A stretch of DNA of 64,000 bases from Anastrepha obliqua. Taxonomy: Eukaryota > Arthropoda > Insecta > Diptera > Tephritidae. Within the stretch, counting starts at the first letter, position 1. Each line of letters opens with the position of its first letter. Made by a program: the position numbers and the translations under genes. The notes under the pieces were generated by a model. It was given only the letters and a program-made list of their open reading frames with translations. It searched no databases and was not told where the DNA came from. This document shows positions 1 through 10,531 of the stretch, in pieces. Location of the stretch: contig NC_072896.1 of the NCBI RefSeq assembly GCF_027943255.1, positions 35,614,501-35,678,500 on the forward strand. Reading direction: 5' to 3'.

Positions 1-639
1 TCATCTGGAAATCGACTGCCTTTGCAGTACATTCACACACACATATACATAGACTTATGTGTGTGTATGTGTATATTTGCATGTGTTTTCCGATAAGTTA
101 TTTTTCGCCTATCTGGTGGCATACACAAAACTGCTGCCTAACTGTGTTTATTTACTTTTTAACTGTACAAGCAGCTCAACTGCCTTATCAGCTTAAGTCT
201 TTGCGTATTTAATTCTTTATTTTTTTATTTATTAATTAATTTTTTTTTATTTATTACAAGGAAAGCAAATTTCTCTCCGATAGCAAATTACTAAAATATC
301 AATTTTTTTATTTATCTGTGCGAACAGCTCATATACATGCATGCATACATACATACTCGTAGAAGTGCTTTTGTTCAACATTTATTATTTTTCATTTAAT
401 GTTTTTTTTTTTTATTAAAAGCAATTGTATGCAGTATCTGCAATAATTATTACCTTTTAACTTGGATGAAATTATAATTCGTATTCTGCTGAATTTTTAC
501 TGCTATGATTTCATAAATGACGTTAAAGCAAAACAATTTAGCCGAAAAGTCGTTAAAATTTTGCCTTTGCCTTTAATTAAGTCTTTAATCTTTATTTTAT
601 TTTGGTAGTTTTTATAATTTGCTTTTACTTTTTATGTAC
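1..639. other. AT-rich non-coding DNA
   Basis: Begins with an imperfect CA/TG inverted simple repeat (about 30-75). No coding signal or recognised mobile element. Confidence 0.6.
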
Positions 640-2470
640 CGGATTCTCCTTTAGTTTAATTTATTGTTTTTTTTTAATAAATTTTTCATTTGATTTGATG
701 TTTTTTTTTAATATTCTCTAATATTTTAATTTATTAATTTATTTTTATTTTATTTTATTCGATTTTATTCAGTTTATATTTTATTTCATTTCATTTTTTT
801 TTATTTTTAGGTTGTATTTATTACATAATTATCTTTTATTTTCTTTTATATTTGCATATTTCTATTTTCGTTCATTGACATTAATTAAATTTTATTTGGC
901 TTCCTTTTGATTTTATTTTATTCGATTTAATTTAATTCGAATTTAATTGAAATTGAAGAAATCAAAACTTTTCCAGTTTTATTTTTTATTTTATTTTATT
1001 TTATTTTTATTTTTAGCTCTTTTATTTTGATTTCATTTATGTTTACATATTAATATTTTCTATTTTATCTTATTTCATCTTTATTGTTTTTTTTTAATTT
1101 GCATTTCATTTTTAGCTTTCCTATTTGGATTTTTTTATTTTCTTTATGTTTACATATTTTTGCTTAACTTTGATTTATCTTATTTAATTTTTCAAGCTTT
1201 TTATTCTGATTTCTTATATTTTCATATATTTTTAATTTACTTTATTTTCTTTCATTCAGTTTTATTTCATTTTTATTTTGTTTTATTTTATTTTTATTTT
1301 TATTTCTTTACAAAATTTTCATTACTGATTTTATTTAATTTTGTTTAATTTAGTTTATTTCATATTATATTTTGTAAACTTTGTTTACTTAAACTAATTA
1401 AGCCCCAATTTGGACTTTTTCATTTTATTCGGATTTGCCACATTTTTTTCTTCTCATTTTATTATGAAATTATTTTTTAACTCTTATTTGAAATTACTTA
1501 TTTCTTGCCATTGATTTATGTTTTAATTTATTTAATTTTTTTATTTTAATTTTTACTTAAATTTATTAATTCATAATATTTTTTATTTATTTTTATTTGA
1601 TTTAACTTTTGTTTGTTTGATTTTATTTTACTTTACATTATTTTATTTTCCTATTTAAATTTTTTATTTTTGCTTTAATTTAATTTATTTGTCTTTATTT
1701 TTTAAATTAAATTTATTTTATTATAACTCATTTTTCCATTTCATTTGATTTTTTATTATATTTTACTCTTCTTTATTTATTTTATTTACTATTATTTTTT
1801 TTTTAATTTTATATTTTAAAATTTTTATTTTGTCTTATATTTATTTAATTTGTTTCTTTATTTTTTATTTTACTTTACCTCTTTTTTAATGTATTTTAGT
1901 TTGTTTCGTTTCCTTTTTTTTGTGGGTCCATCCCCTTGCCCACCTAATGCATCATCAAAGCTGCCTTCGCAGCAATGGTATGTCCAGAGACTAAAAAATT
2001 ACCCCTCTTTTGGAATCGTCGCCCACTCTGGAACCGTTTTCGCATTCCTTCAGAGTGGCGTTCCGCCTTCCTCCTTTTATTTTACTTTATATTATTTTAT
2101 TTTATAATTTTTTTTTTCATTTCATTTAATTTTGTTATAGTTTACTTTATTATATTTTATTATAATTTTTTTTATTTTTTACTTTAATTTATTTTATTTA
2201 CCTAATTTTTTATTTTCTTTCATTATGTTTTTGTTTTTTTATTTTTTATTTGACTTTATTTAGTTTTTTATTTATTACTTTAATTTATTTTATTTTAATT
2301 TATTATATATTTCTTTTATTTGTTATTATAGATTACTTGACTTTATTTAATTTACATTTTATTTTCAATTAATTTTATTTTATTAAAGTTTATTTTATTT
2401 TACTTATTTTTTATCATATTTCACTTAATTTTGTTTGGTTTTACTTTATATCATTAACAAATTAGAATTA
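640..2470. repeat. Strand-asymmetric T-rich tract, degenerate TTTTA/TTTAT
   Basis: About 1.8 kb in which the plus strand is mostly T with spaced A and very few G or C. It reads as a decayed (TTTTA)n-type microsatellite. Open frames here are only Phe/Tyr/Leu translations of it. A base-balanced island interrupts it at about 1921-2080. Confidence 0.8.
1921..2080. other. Base-balanced island in the T-rich tract
   Basis: About 160 bp of ordinary composition, from TGTGGGTCCATCCCC to GAGTGGCGTTCCGCC, embedded in T-rich DNA with abrupt edges. Probably an insertion or the original locus into which the simple repeat grew. Not recognised. Confidence 0.5.
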
Positions 2471-3219
2471 AAAAAAATTATTACCTTATTTAACTTTTAC
2501 TTTTTCATTTGACTGCAAAGGAGCTGCGCTTCGACCTCTGATCTTCATAAAAATGTATCACATAATTTTTCTTCAACTTTTTTCAATTTTTCTTTTTAGT
2601 TCCAGAACTCATTTTATACATACAATATTATTTTAAAACATAATATTATAAGAAAAAAAATTTGTTAAGCTTGAAACAATTTAAATGTGTTCATACATTC
2701 GCACTTATATGGCAGGAATTTGGCGACTTTTAGTCTATTATGGAATTTAAGAAAACCTATTTAAACACGAAACCAAGATTTCTTTCGTTCATTTTATGCC
2801 AGTGCGGTAAAATTGCCTTAAAAAAACTCAATACAAAACTCTAAATGGATTTATAAATTGGAGAATTGTGCTTTCCGCGTGTATCCCATTTTCATTTCTG
2901 AGGTATTTCGGATCCATTCTAGATGTTAATATACTATGCTGAAATTTGCTACTATTCTGCTAAAAAAGTTTATGAAGTTGGCTTTTTTTTCTGCGAAAAA
3001 TAGGCGTCGTTATAGCTGACTTTAGCTGAGTTCTCGTGGCATATCGCGCTTTGTATCACCATGAAATGGCAAACGCATAACCCGAGTCATGGTCAGATCA
3101 AAGATTGGGCATTCAAATTTACATGCGCATATAAAAGCACTGCATTATTTTCGAATTATTGAAGAAATGCGCACATTTTGTAACGACAATTTTTTTTTTA
3201 AATAAGCATATGGAAAATG
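2471..3219. other. Unassigned AT-rich DNA
   Basis: No open frame of interest and no family-level repeat recognised. Confidence 0.5.
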
Positions 3220-3720
3220 CGGAGCTTTTAATAGCGAAATAAAAAAAAAATATTTTAAGAAATGTGTTGACTGGTTTGAAAAATGCATAACAAACAATTT
3301 TGCAATTTTTTACACAAAAATTTTTTCTTTTGCAATATCTTTTCTCTTTTTTAAGAAATAATTTCGATATTTAAAAAATAATTTCGATATTTAGGAAATA
3401 ATTTCGTTTTTTTTTAATCCTTTAGATTTTAATAGGGAAATAAAAAAAATATTTTAAGAAAAGTTTTGACTGGTTTGAAAAAGGCATACCAAACAATTTC
3501 GTAATTTTTTAAATAGCATTTTTTTAAACAAATTATTTCTTGTTTTTTAAGAAATAATTTCGTTTTTTAAGAAATCCCTACTTTTTAACGAAATCGCTTT
3601 TTGTTTTAAAAAATCCTTATTATTTTTAAGAAATCCTTACTATTTTTAAGAAATTCTTACTTACAAAGAAATCTTTCTATTTTTAAGAAATCCTTTCTTT
3701 TCCTTTAAATACATTTTTTT
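3220..3720. repeat. Local tandem duplication, about 205 bp period, plus short-period repeats
   Basis: The block starting TTTTAATAGCGAAAT at about 3227 recurs as TTTTAATAGGGAAAT at about 3428, both followed by GACTGGTTTGAAAAA and AACAATTT. Downstream are several copies of a TTTTTAAGAAAT motif. Confidence 0.7.
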
Positions 3721-4944
3721 TAACAAATCTTTTTTTACACGTTATGGAAAGTTTTTGCATAGCAGTTTTATGAAAATAAGTATGTTCTTCTTTCTATTCA
3801 GCAAATACCATGGTTGTTTTTTTTTTTTTGTTTTGGTGCCACGAATGCACCTGGTTAAAGTGTCATTATTAATTTTTTTATTTTTCCCTATTTGTTGTAG
3901 TTTGTGTTACATGTAGCGTAGGTTAATTGTAAGTCTTTTTCAACTACTAAAATAATTAATTTTTTCAGTAATTATTACTTTTTGTTTGTTTTTGTTATAA
4001 AAATGCATGCTAATAAAGCTCTTTGCCAATAGCAAACACAATTTTTTGCTTTACTCCATTCATATTTATGCGCATACACACATGCTCGTATATGCATGGC
4101 GTAGTGTGTGTATGTATGGGTATGTATTGGCATTAATGAAAAATACCAAAATATTTATGTAGCAAATTTCATGCCTTAGTTGATTTTCAATTGGCATTTT
4201 TTATATTAATAAATTGCATTGCTATTCTATTTTTTATTTTTTTAATAAATATTAGTTTTCCTTAATATCGTATTATTTTCACGTTTACTGAAATTTATTT
4301 ACTGAAGTCTATCGTAATATCTTCTTTTCTTCTTCTTTGTAATCACCGCTCACTAATCTAAACTACCAGCTAATTTATGTGCAGTACTTAGTCGATTACT
4401 ATATTCACTATGCTTTTGCATTACATACAAGACATACGCGCAAGACAGTACAAATACTTTGTTTACAATTAGTAGTAAAGATTTGCTTCATACAACTTAG
4501 TGACTATACGTTTTGCAAAAAAGTTTCAATGCATTTTTGTTTTTTCGGTTGTTTCTATTATTATTATTATTATTTTTTTTTTGTAATTACTAGAGTTCAA
4601 ATATCACGGTTCTTACGCTTACAAAAGACTAATACTCTAAAATAATTATGTTTTTACTTTCAAAGTGGAGTCAAACTATTTATTTTCAACTTTGTGTTAA
4701 GTGTTGCTTATAAATTCAAGTTAAAAACAAAAAAAAAAAAAAAAACATAAAAATAGCATCAAATTTGCTGAAATATTCAAGTGTTCGACTAAAATATGCA
4801 TTTCATGTAGTTATTTGAATATAAAGGAAAATTAATTTTTATTATTTGTGTATAGCTGGCAGACTTTGTTGCAATCGGATTGAATTTTGTGGAAGTTAAT
4901 TTTTCTTCTTATTTTTTTTTTTTTTGCATCTAACTGCAAATTTA
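3721..4944. other. Unassigned AT-rich DNA
   Basis: Contains an A-run near 4727-4744 and CATA/TATG simple repeats near 4070-4130. No gene or element recognised. Confidence 0.5.
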
Positions 4945-5045
4945 TTATTGTTGTTGTACCAACAGCATAGCACATTCCCCATACATTTGTGGGAAATGCT
5001 GCTCTGCTGAAGTGACAGCCCTTGACAATGGAACTGACAGTCGGT
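4945..5045 (+). repeat. TTGTTGTTG-headed hairpin repeat, copy 1
   Basis: Begins ATTGTTGTTGTACCAACAG and contains the imperfect palindrome CACATTCCCC / GTGGGAAATG, then a tract ending in GACAGTCGG. The same order is seen at 9225-9345 and inverted at 6477-6615. It is a dispersed repeat, possibly the 3' end of a retroposon; class uncertain. Confidence 0.6.
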
Positions 5046-5179
5046 TAATTGCACTCAATTTGTAAAAGTAAATTAATTTCAATTTGAATAGCCTGTGATC
5101 TAACGGCATATATACATACATATATGCGTGAGAAATTATATATCATAATATATAAATGCATGCATGTGCACATATATCT

Positions 5180-6240
5180 ACATTAGGGTGCACCAGTCTC
5201 CATACAAAAAAAAAGTTGCTACAGTTTTCCCTTCTAAATTACAAAATTTATTATATTTTAAGACTTCTGGCAAAATATTTGGAAAAAATATTAAGATTTA
5301 CGTGAGTTGGAGCGATCTAAAAGCGCCTCTAAGAATCCCATTATTTCGATTCTGTTAATAAAACAGCTCATGCAGACCTTTTAAGCTTAACCTTTTCCGC
5401 CATCGAAGCTGATTTGTAGGAAAATAAAATATTATAATAAAATAAAAATATATAATGAAATATTAAATAAAATTACTTTTTTTCTTACTGAAACCTCAAT
5501 TTTTAAAGTCGATTTTTACACTGATAAACCTTAATATTTTTGCGCAAAAAAAAACATCGCTACGGTTTTCCCTTCGGAATTAGAAATTTTATTATATTTT
5601 CAAATTTCCACCAAAATGTTTCAAAACCATTTTAAGATTTGCGTGCGCTGGATCGATTTGAAAGAGCGTCGAAAAATCGCATTATTTTGATTCCGTTGGT
5701 AAAATGCCTTATGCAGAGACCTTTTAAACTTAAACTCGTTTGCCTTCTAATGTAAATTTTTGGAAAAAATATTAAAATAAAAATTTGTATTTTTATCAAA
5801 AACTTTATTTCTTTTAAGTCGACTTTAAAAAAGTAAACCGAAAAAAATCGCCACTGTTATCCCTTCGGAATTACAAAATTTATTATATTCTGAGACTTCT
5901 GGCAAAAAAACTCTTAAAAATATTATAATTCACATGAGTTGGATCGATGTGAAAGCGTCTCGCAAAATCGCATTATTTTTATTCCATTGATAAAATGTCT
6001 CATGCAGACCTTTCAGACTTAAACTCTGTTGCCATCTGAGCTGATTTTTAGGAGAAAGTATCAAAATAAAAATATATAATGAAATATTTAATAAAATTAT
6101 TTTTGTCTTTATTATAAACTCAATTTTTTTAAGTCGATTTCTGAATCGGTTAATATTTATGCGCAATATCTTGGCGGCATTCTTGAAAGATAATATATTT
6201 TGCAATTCCAGCAACTATTTTTGGTGAGGCACCCTAATGT
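5180..6240. mobile_element. Short-TIR element containing three tandem blocks
   Basis: Ends in a perfect 12-bp inverted repeat: ACATTAGGGTGC at 5180 and GCACCCTAATGT ending at 6240. The interior is three diverged copies of one block, marked by TTTTCCCTTC (5225), TTTTCCCTTCGGAAT (5566) and ATCCCTTCGGAATTAC (5859), each followed by TATTATAT, a GAGTTGGA/CGCTGGAT motif, CATTATTT and CATGCAGACC or its variant. Spacing is about 341 and 291 bp. No coding capacity; the open frames are incidental. Confidence 0.75.
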
Positions 6241-6476
6241 CTATACATATTTACATTATAAATATACGATTATATTTCGCTTCTTTGATAAGAGTGCATT
6301 TATTTAATAGACTAGCCGCCTTTAATGCAATATGAATAATATAATATTTTCATGTTGTTGTAGTTGCTCTCCTCAAAGCTCTGTTGTGGAGTACTTACTA
6401 TGGCAGTAAACTCCATTCAAACAAAAACTAGCCATAACTATCACTAGGCGTTACTCATCGTCCATTCAAAATTGTT

Positions 6477-6615
6477 GATACATTTTGGAATACGCTGCCA
6501 CGACAGTCGGCTCTACATTGCCGGCATGACCCAAATTTACATCCAGCCAAGGACTGACCCTTCATCAGAATTCCCCGTACATTTGCGGAGAATGTTTATG
6601 CTGCTACAACAAAAT
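6477..6615 (-). repeat. TTGTTGTTG-headed hairpin repeat, copy 2
   Basis: Minus-strand reading gives TTGTAGCAGCATAAACATTC, CGGGGAATTC, CAGTCCTTGGCTGG and GAGCCGACTGTCGTGG, the same order as the copy at 9225-9345. Confidence 0.65.
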
Positions 6616-6682
6616 ACAATACATTTTGGGATGATTTTTCTATCAACTTTTAGGGTTATAAGAAAATATAGCTGTATCATAC

Positions 6683-6740
6683 AAGGAGGCGCAAAATTAA
6701 TCACCCAAATTAATCAATCACAATTCCAATAATTTATAAA
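6683..6740 (+). repeat. GGCGCAAAATTA dispersed repeat, short copy
   Basis: ACAAGGAGGCGCAAAATTAA matches the ends of the repeats at 20580-20722 (inverted) and 54616-54740. Probably one terminus of an unidentified transposon family. Confidence 0.5.
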
Positions 6741-6974
6741 TTTTGCAAATGGTCTGAATTTGAGTTTTATATTTTTTTATGTGCTAGATTTCAGATATTA
6801 AGACATATTGGAGTTTCGCTCAAGTCAACTTCGAGCATCGCATCGATGGAGTCGATGTGTACAGAATCAAGTTGTTGTTGTTGATGGTGTAACAGTATGA
6901 AATACACAAGGAGTGTCCTACTAGCGGTCTGAGCATTGTTGTTGTTGTTGTTGGTGTAACAGCCTATAATATAC

Positions 6975-7676
6975 CAGGAGTGGCCAAACTGCGGATCGCG
7001 AGCCGCATGCGAGTCTTAAAAGGATTATTTGTGTTTCTCGATAAATGTCCCCGAGTTCCCTTTTCATTTTGGTGCTATTCTATTGTTACGAATTTGTTAC
7101 GTCCCTTTATTTTTTCTGAACCTATGCGAAATGATCATAATTTTTCCATTTACAATATAATTGTGACCCAAAAAGTACCTGGAGAATTAGCATTAATAGA
7201 GATGCAAGAAGCTCTGCAATTAAATTATAAGTCGACGTCGATTACTGAATTTTGACCAGAATCAAAAAAGGCTGAATTAAAAAAGGCTGCTTGTGCAATT
7301 ATTTCAATCTTCGGGACAATGTGTGTGAATCATTTTATTCCACTTTAAAATTCCAGAAATCCAAACACCGATCAGCATTAACTAGCGAGCATCTCAAAGA
7401 ATTAGTGAGAGGTGCTGCCACCAATTGTTCACCAAATTTTAAAGAATTATCAGGGGAAGTAAAGTAAATGTGTTTTAATTAGTTTTTAATATTTAAATTC
7501 AATAGAATATGTGTACTTTTATTTATATGTATCCAATAGATATAATTTCTGTAAAAAAAATTTTTATAAAATAATAAAAAATAATAAAAAATAAAAAAAA
7601 TTTTGAATACCTTGCGTGAAAAATTTTAGATTTTGAAAAATGGCTCGAACTATAAAGGAACTTGGCATCTACCCTG
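6975..7676 (+). mobile_element. Internally deleted hAT transposon
   Basis: The left end, CAGGAGTGGCCAAACTGCGG then CGAGCCGCATGCGAG, is a classic hAT/Charlie-type terminal repeat; the right end on the minus strand begins CAGGGTAGATGCCAAG. The flanking 8-mers TAATATAC and CAATATAT agree at 6 of 8 positions, as expected of an old 8-bp duplication. The interior keeps the C-terminal dimerisation region of a hAT transposase in pieces: VPGELALIEMQEALQLNY (about 7170), KKAACAIISIFGTMCVNHF, then after a frameshift FYSTLKFQKSKHRSALTSEH and LKELVRGA. Stops and frameshifts make it non-functional. Confidence 0.8.
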
Positions 7677-7921
7677 CAATATATAACACATATGCATGCA
7701 TTTTTGAGCATTACTGTAGAAATGATAGCAGAGTGGTAGTCCAAAACGATGAATTTGCAACTCTCATTTACTAAAAATCGAGAACGACCTTGACTCTGCT
7801 GAAAACTAATTAAACCCAATTGACTCCAATTTGAAACAATTTTCTTTTGGATTGGTTAAAGTCCTACGCAAATTGTAGTACAGGCGAAGCAACTTTTATG
7901 TTTTGTTCTCATTTTTCTCAG

Positions 7922-7967
7922 TAAGCCTAAGATGGAGGTCAACTCATCAACCTCCATCTTAGGCTTA
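7922..7967. repeat. Perfect 18-bp inverted repeat (hairpin) with TTAGGC repeats
   Basis: TAAGCCTAAGATGGAGGT and its exact complement ACCTCCATCTTAGGCTTA, separated by 10 nt, followed by further TTAGGC units to about 7977. No mismatches. Confidence 0.85.
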
Positions 7968-8019
7968 GGCTTAGGCTGAGCGTTGTGCCTTTTTCTGATC
8001 ACACTAGGCCGTGATGTCT

Positions 8020-8135
8020 ACTTCACATCATTCTCATGGCAGCCGGTTACATTGCTCGAATGACTCGAGTTTTTTCCGACCAAAGGCTGCCGCCCCAGTA
8101 AACTAACAGTGTCTAGTGCACCGTACCTCTATCTA
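8020..8135 (+). repeat. GGCTGCCGCC dispersed repeat, copy 1
   Basis: Shares CGAATGACTCGAGTTTTTTC, CGACCAAAGGCTGCCGCC, CAGTAAACTA and CACCGTACCTC, in order, with 35040-35165. A dispersed non-coding repeat of unknown class, possibly a LINE end. Confidence 0.6.
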
Positions 8136-9224
8136 CTTCAAATAGTTTGGTGTCAGCTTATGTCTCGCAGCGTTAGCTCTTCGCTTCTAAATTCGTCTTT
8201 GATGGTATTTTGTGCCATGGCAAGGAAGGGTTCGGATCCCATTAATAACGAGACCACAGTCTCTCTAACAAATACATCAGCCGTTTTCTTTTCATTTATT
8301 CACATGTGTCCTGAGGCTGAGTTCAATAAATGTCACTAACAATAGTCTTATAGATGAAACGTCTCTCCTGCCCGTCTATGCAATGAAAGCACTGCGAGAT
8401 GCAAGATTTTTCAGAGCTCAACGCCGAGTTGGCTAGTGCAGTAAACTCACTTCCTAAATAGCTATTTAAACCTGATATAACTGACAACTGCTCAGCACGA
8501 AACGAAAGCGAACCACAAAATACTATTCGCGCTCTTTGCTAGTCCTATTGTGACATTAGCTAGGCTTTCACTACTGGCAGAGTCAGTTTGAGAAGAGACG
8601 GGCAGAGCCGGTTTGGTGAGCAAAGCTCTGCTACAACAACAACAACATGAACAAAGTTGGAACAAAAAAAATTTTAATTGTTTACTAATATTCAATATGA
8701 AAAATGTGTGTTTACATATATATACGCAGTTATGTAACAGTTCAATACAGACAGGCAGTAGTGAAGGTGACGTAAATAGGCGCTTAAGCGTCAAATTAGT
8801 GTTAGTAATTTAGACAAAAGGCCACAGTAGCCATAGCTTTCAGATGACTGTATTTTATGGTTAACTGTAAATACAATTGTCAATTAAAAAAAAAAGGACA
8901 AAGGGAAAAAAATGAAGAAAGTCACTGCTTACGTAAAATATAAATGAAGTAAACTTTTTAGTTCTCAAACTAATACAACAATAAAGCATACATACATAAA
9001 TTTATAAACTATACATTTTTGCGGAAATGTGTAGCCATGTATATTACATATGTAAATGTGTAAGTGCGTGTTTGCTATGTATGCACTTAAAGCGATTTAC
9101 ACAGTTTTCTTCAGCTTTTAAATACATTTAATTTTTTTGATATATAAATGTCGGCTGCAAGAACGTCATAACCTAAAAAATTTAAGTTTTTTTTTGAAAG
9201 CGCTTAATGGCTTGCAAGAACATT
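8136..9224. other. Unassigned DNA with a CAACAACAA run
   Basis: CTACAACAACAACAACATG at about 8630 resembles the head of the hairpin repeat in reverse. No gene recognised; the two opposed frames of 66 and 100 codons here overlap and look incidental. Confidence 0.4.
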
Positions 9225-9345
9225 TTCTTGTTGTTGTAGTAGCAGCATAAACATTCCCCATGCATATACGGGGGAGTGCTGCTGCAGTGACAAGTCATTG
9301 GCCGAATAGAAATTCGGTAACGTAGAACCGACTGTCGTAGTGAAC
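9225..9345 (+). repeat. TTGTTGTTG-headed hairpin repeat, copy 3
   Basis: The best copy: CTTGTTGTTGTAGTAGCAGC, hairpin arms ACATTCCCC / GGGGGAGTG around ATGCATATAC, then CAGTGACAAGTCATTGGCC and GTAGAACCGACTGTCG. The palindrome and the simple-repeat head suggest a structured retroposon terminus. Confidence 0.7.
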
Positions 9346-10333
9346 ATTTTCTTCTTATGCGCATTGCTGTCAACAGATACAGTTTTAGATTTGTTACAAC
9401 CACTGTCTGTCCTTTCTGTATACATTTATATTTTGACGTTCTTGCAACAAACGATATACAAGAATTATATGTTGTTGTATGACTACAACGCGTTTACGTT
9501 TTTTTCTCTCATATATTTTTTGCAATATGTTCGCCTAACTCTTACTATGTAATTAGCAATACAAAAATATCTAAATTTTTCTTTATTTTGCCTTTTTCTA
9601 ATTTTAAACGTATTTTCGTTTTTACAATTTTTTACATTTTATTTTTAAGAATTTTTTTTTTCCTTGTTTGCATTTTTCTTAAGTTTTGCTTCATACGTGC
9701 GCACGGGTGTTAAAAACTACAATACAAATATTATAATACGTTCAATTTGTTTTTAAATGAAATATTACAAATGTAGGTACACACATATGGTATATGTATA
9801 CATGTATATGTGTTACAAACATATATAATTTAAAAAATAGTACATACATAGTATTGTAAGTGATAAAAGTAAAGTTAATTTGCATTTTTACGCACATTTA
9901 AATCTTACAAATCTTTTTCATACAACAATGCCATGGAGCAAAGACAATTTTAAGCATACATACACATGTGATATTATCTAGATGTTATTTTTTGTGACAC
10001 TGTTATCACTTATTTTTACGATACAAAAATATTTTTGAGGTTCCAACTTTAAACAAAAACGTAATGGAAATCAAAAAGGCATTCTATAAAAAACATTTAC
10101 AATGCGTTGGCTCGAATCGACGCTGCTAATTGATAATTACTAATCGTAATTAACTATGAATATGCTGGCAAATATCTAAATATATATATTTTTTATATCT
10201 CCATCGATAATATTTCGCTTTAACACTTTTCGTCTTAAAAAAGTAGTATTTTGAATTGTAGTAGTAGTCTTTTAATTCCATTCTTATTATAGCTTAAAAA
10301 AGTTTTTCAACTTTTTTGCCAATTTATTAGTTA
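9346..10333 (-). other. Downstream region / possible 3' UTR of the GT49 gene
   Basis: AT-rich, with CATA-type simple repeats at 9770-9860. Part may be 3' UTR, but no poly(A) site can be chosen confidently among many AATAAA matches. Confidence 0.4.
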
Positions 10334-10531
10334 CTATACATTGCAACCCTGTCGCACGCCATACATTATCTTCAATTCCGGATAAATGATTTTGGTTATT
10401 AGTTGATTCGTTTTACCCGCCAACATGGCACGTCGTTTATCTTTTTGTATTACTTTGATGCCTGGTTTGTGCACGAGGAAGGCATTGTCCAAAATATGGA
10501 ACTCGTAGTCTAATACACAGAGCGCATAACC
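10334..10531 (-). CDS. Last coding exon of the GT49 gene, separated by a 4.4-kb intron
   Basis: The exon opens after a TTTTTCAG acceptor in phase 0, joins cleanly to the exon ending ATGACGCAG at 14972, and reads GYALCVLDYEFHILDNAFLV then HKPGIK, finishing RQGCNV and a TAG stop at 10336-10334. The spacing from DKMTQ to AFLVH equals what I recall of vertebrate B4GAT1, supporting the splice. It is too short to stand out as an open frame, so it is easily missed. An AATAAA lies 6 nt past the stop, which is too close to be the obvious poly(A) signal. Confidence 0.9.
   Translation of the reverse strand, partial: GYALCVLDYEFHILDNAFLVHKPGIKVIQKDKRRAMLAGKTNQLITKIIYPELKIMYGVRQGCNV

Noticed and set aside
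1160..2187. Several Phe/Tyr-rich open frames in the T-rich tract
   Set aside because: They are translations of degenerate TTTTA repeat; no start context, motif or codon bias.
8340..8640. Possible foldback element from CCTGCCCGTCT and AGACGGGCAG
   Set aside because: The inverted match is only about ten bases and does not extend into flanks.
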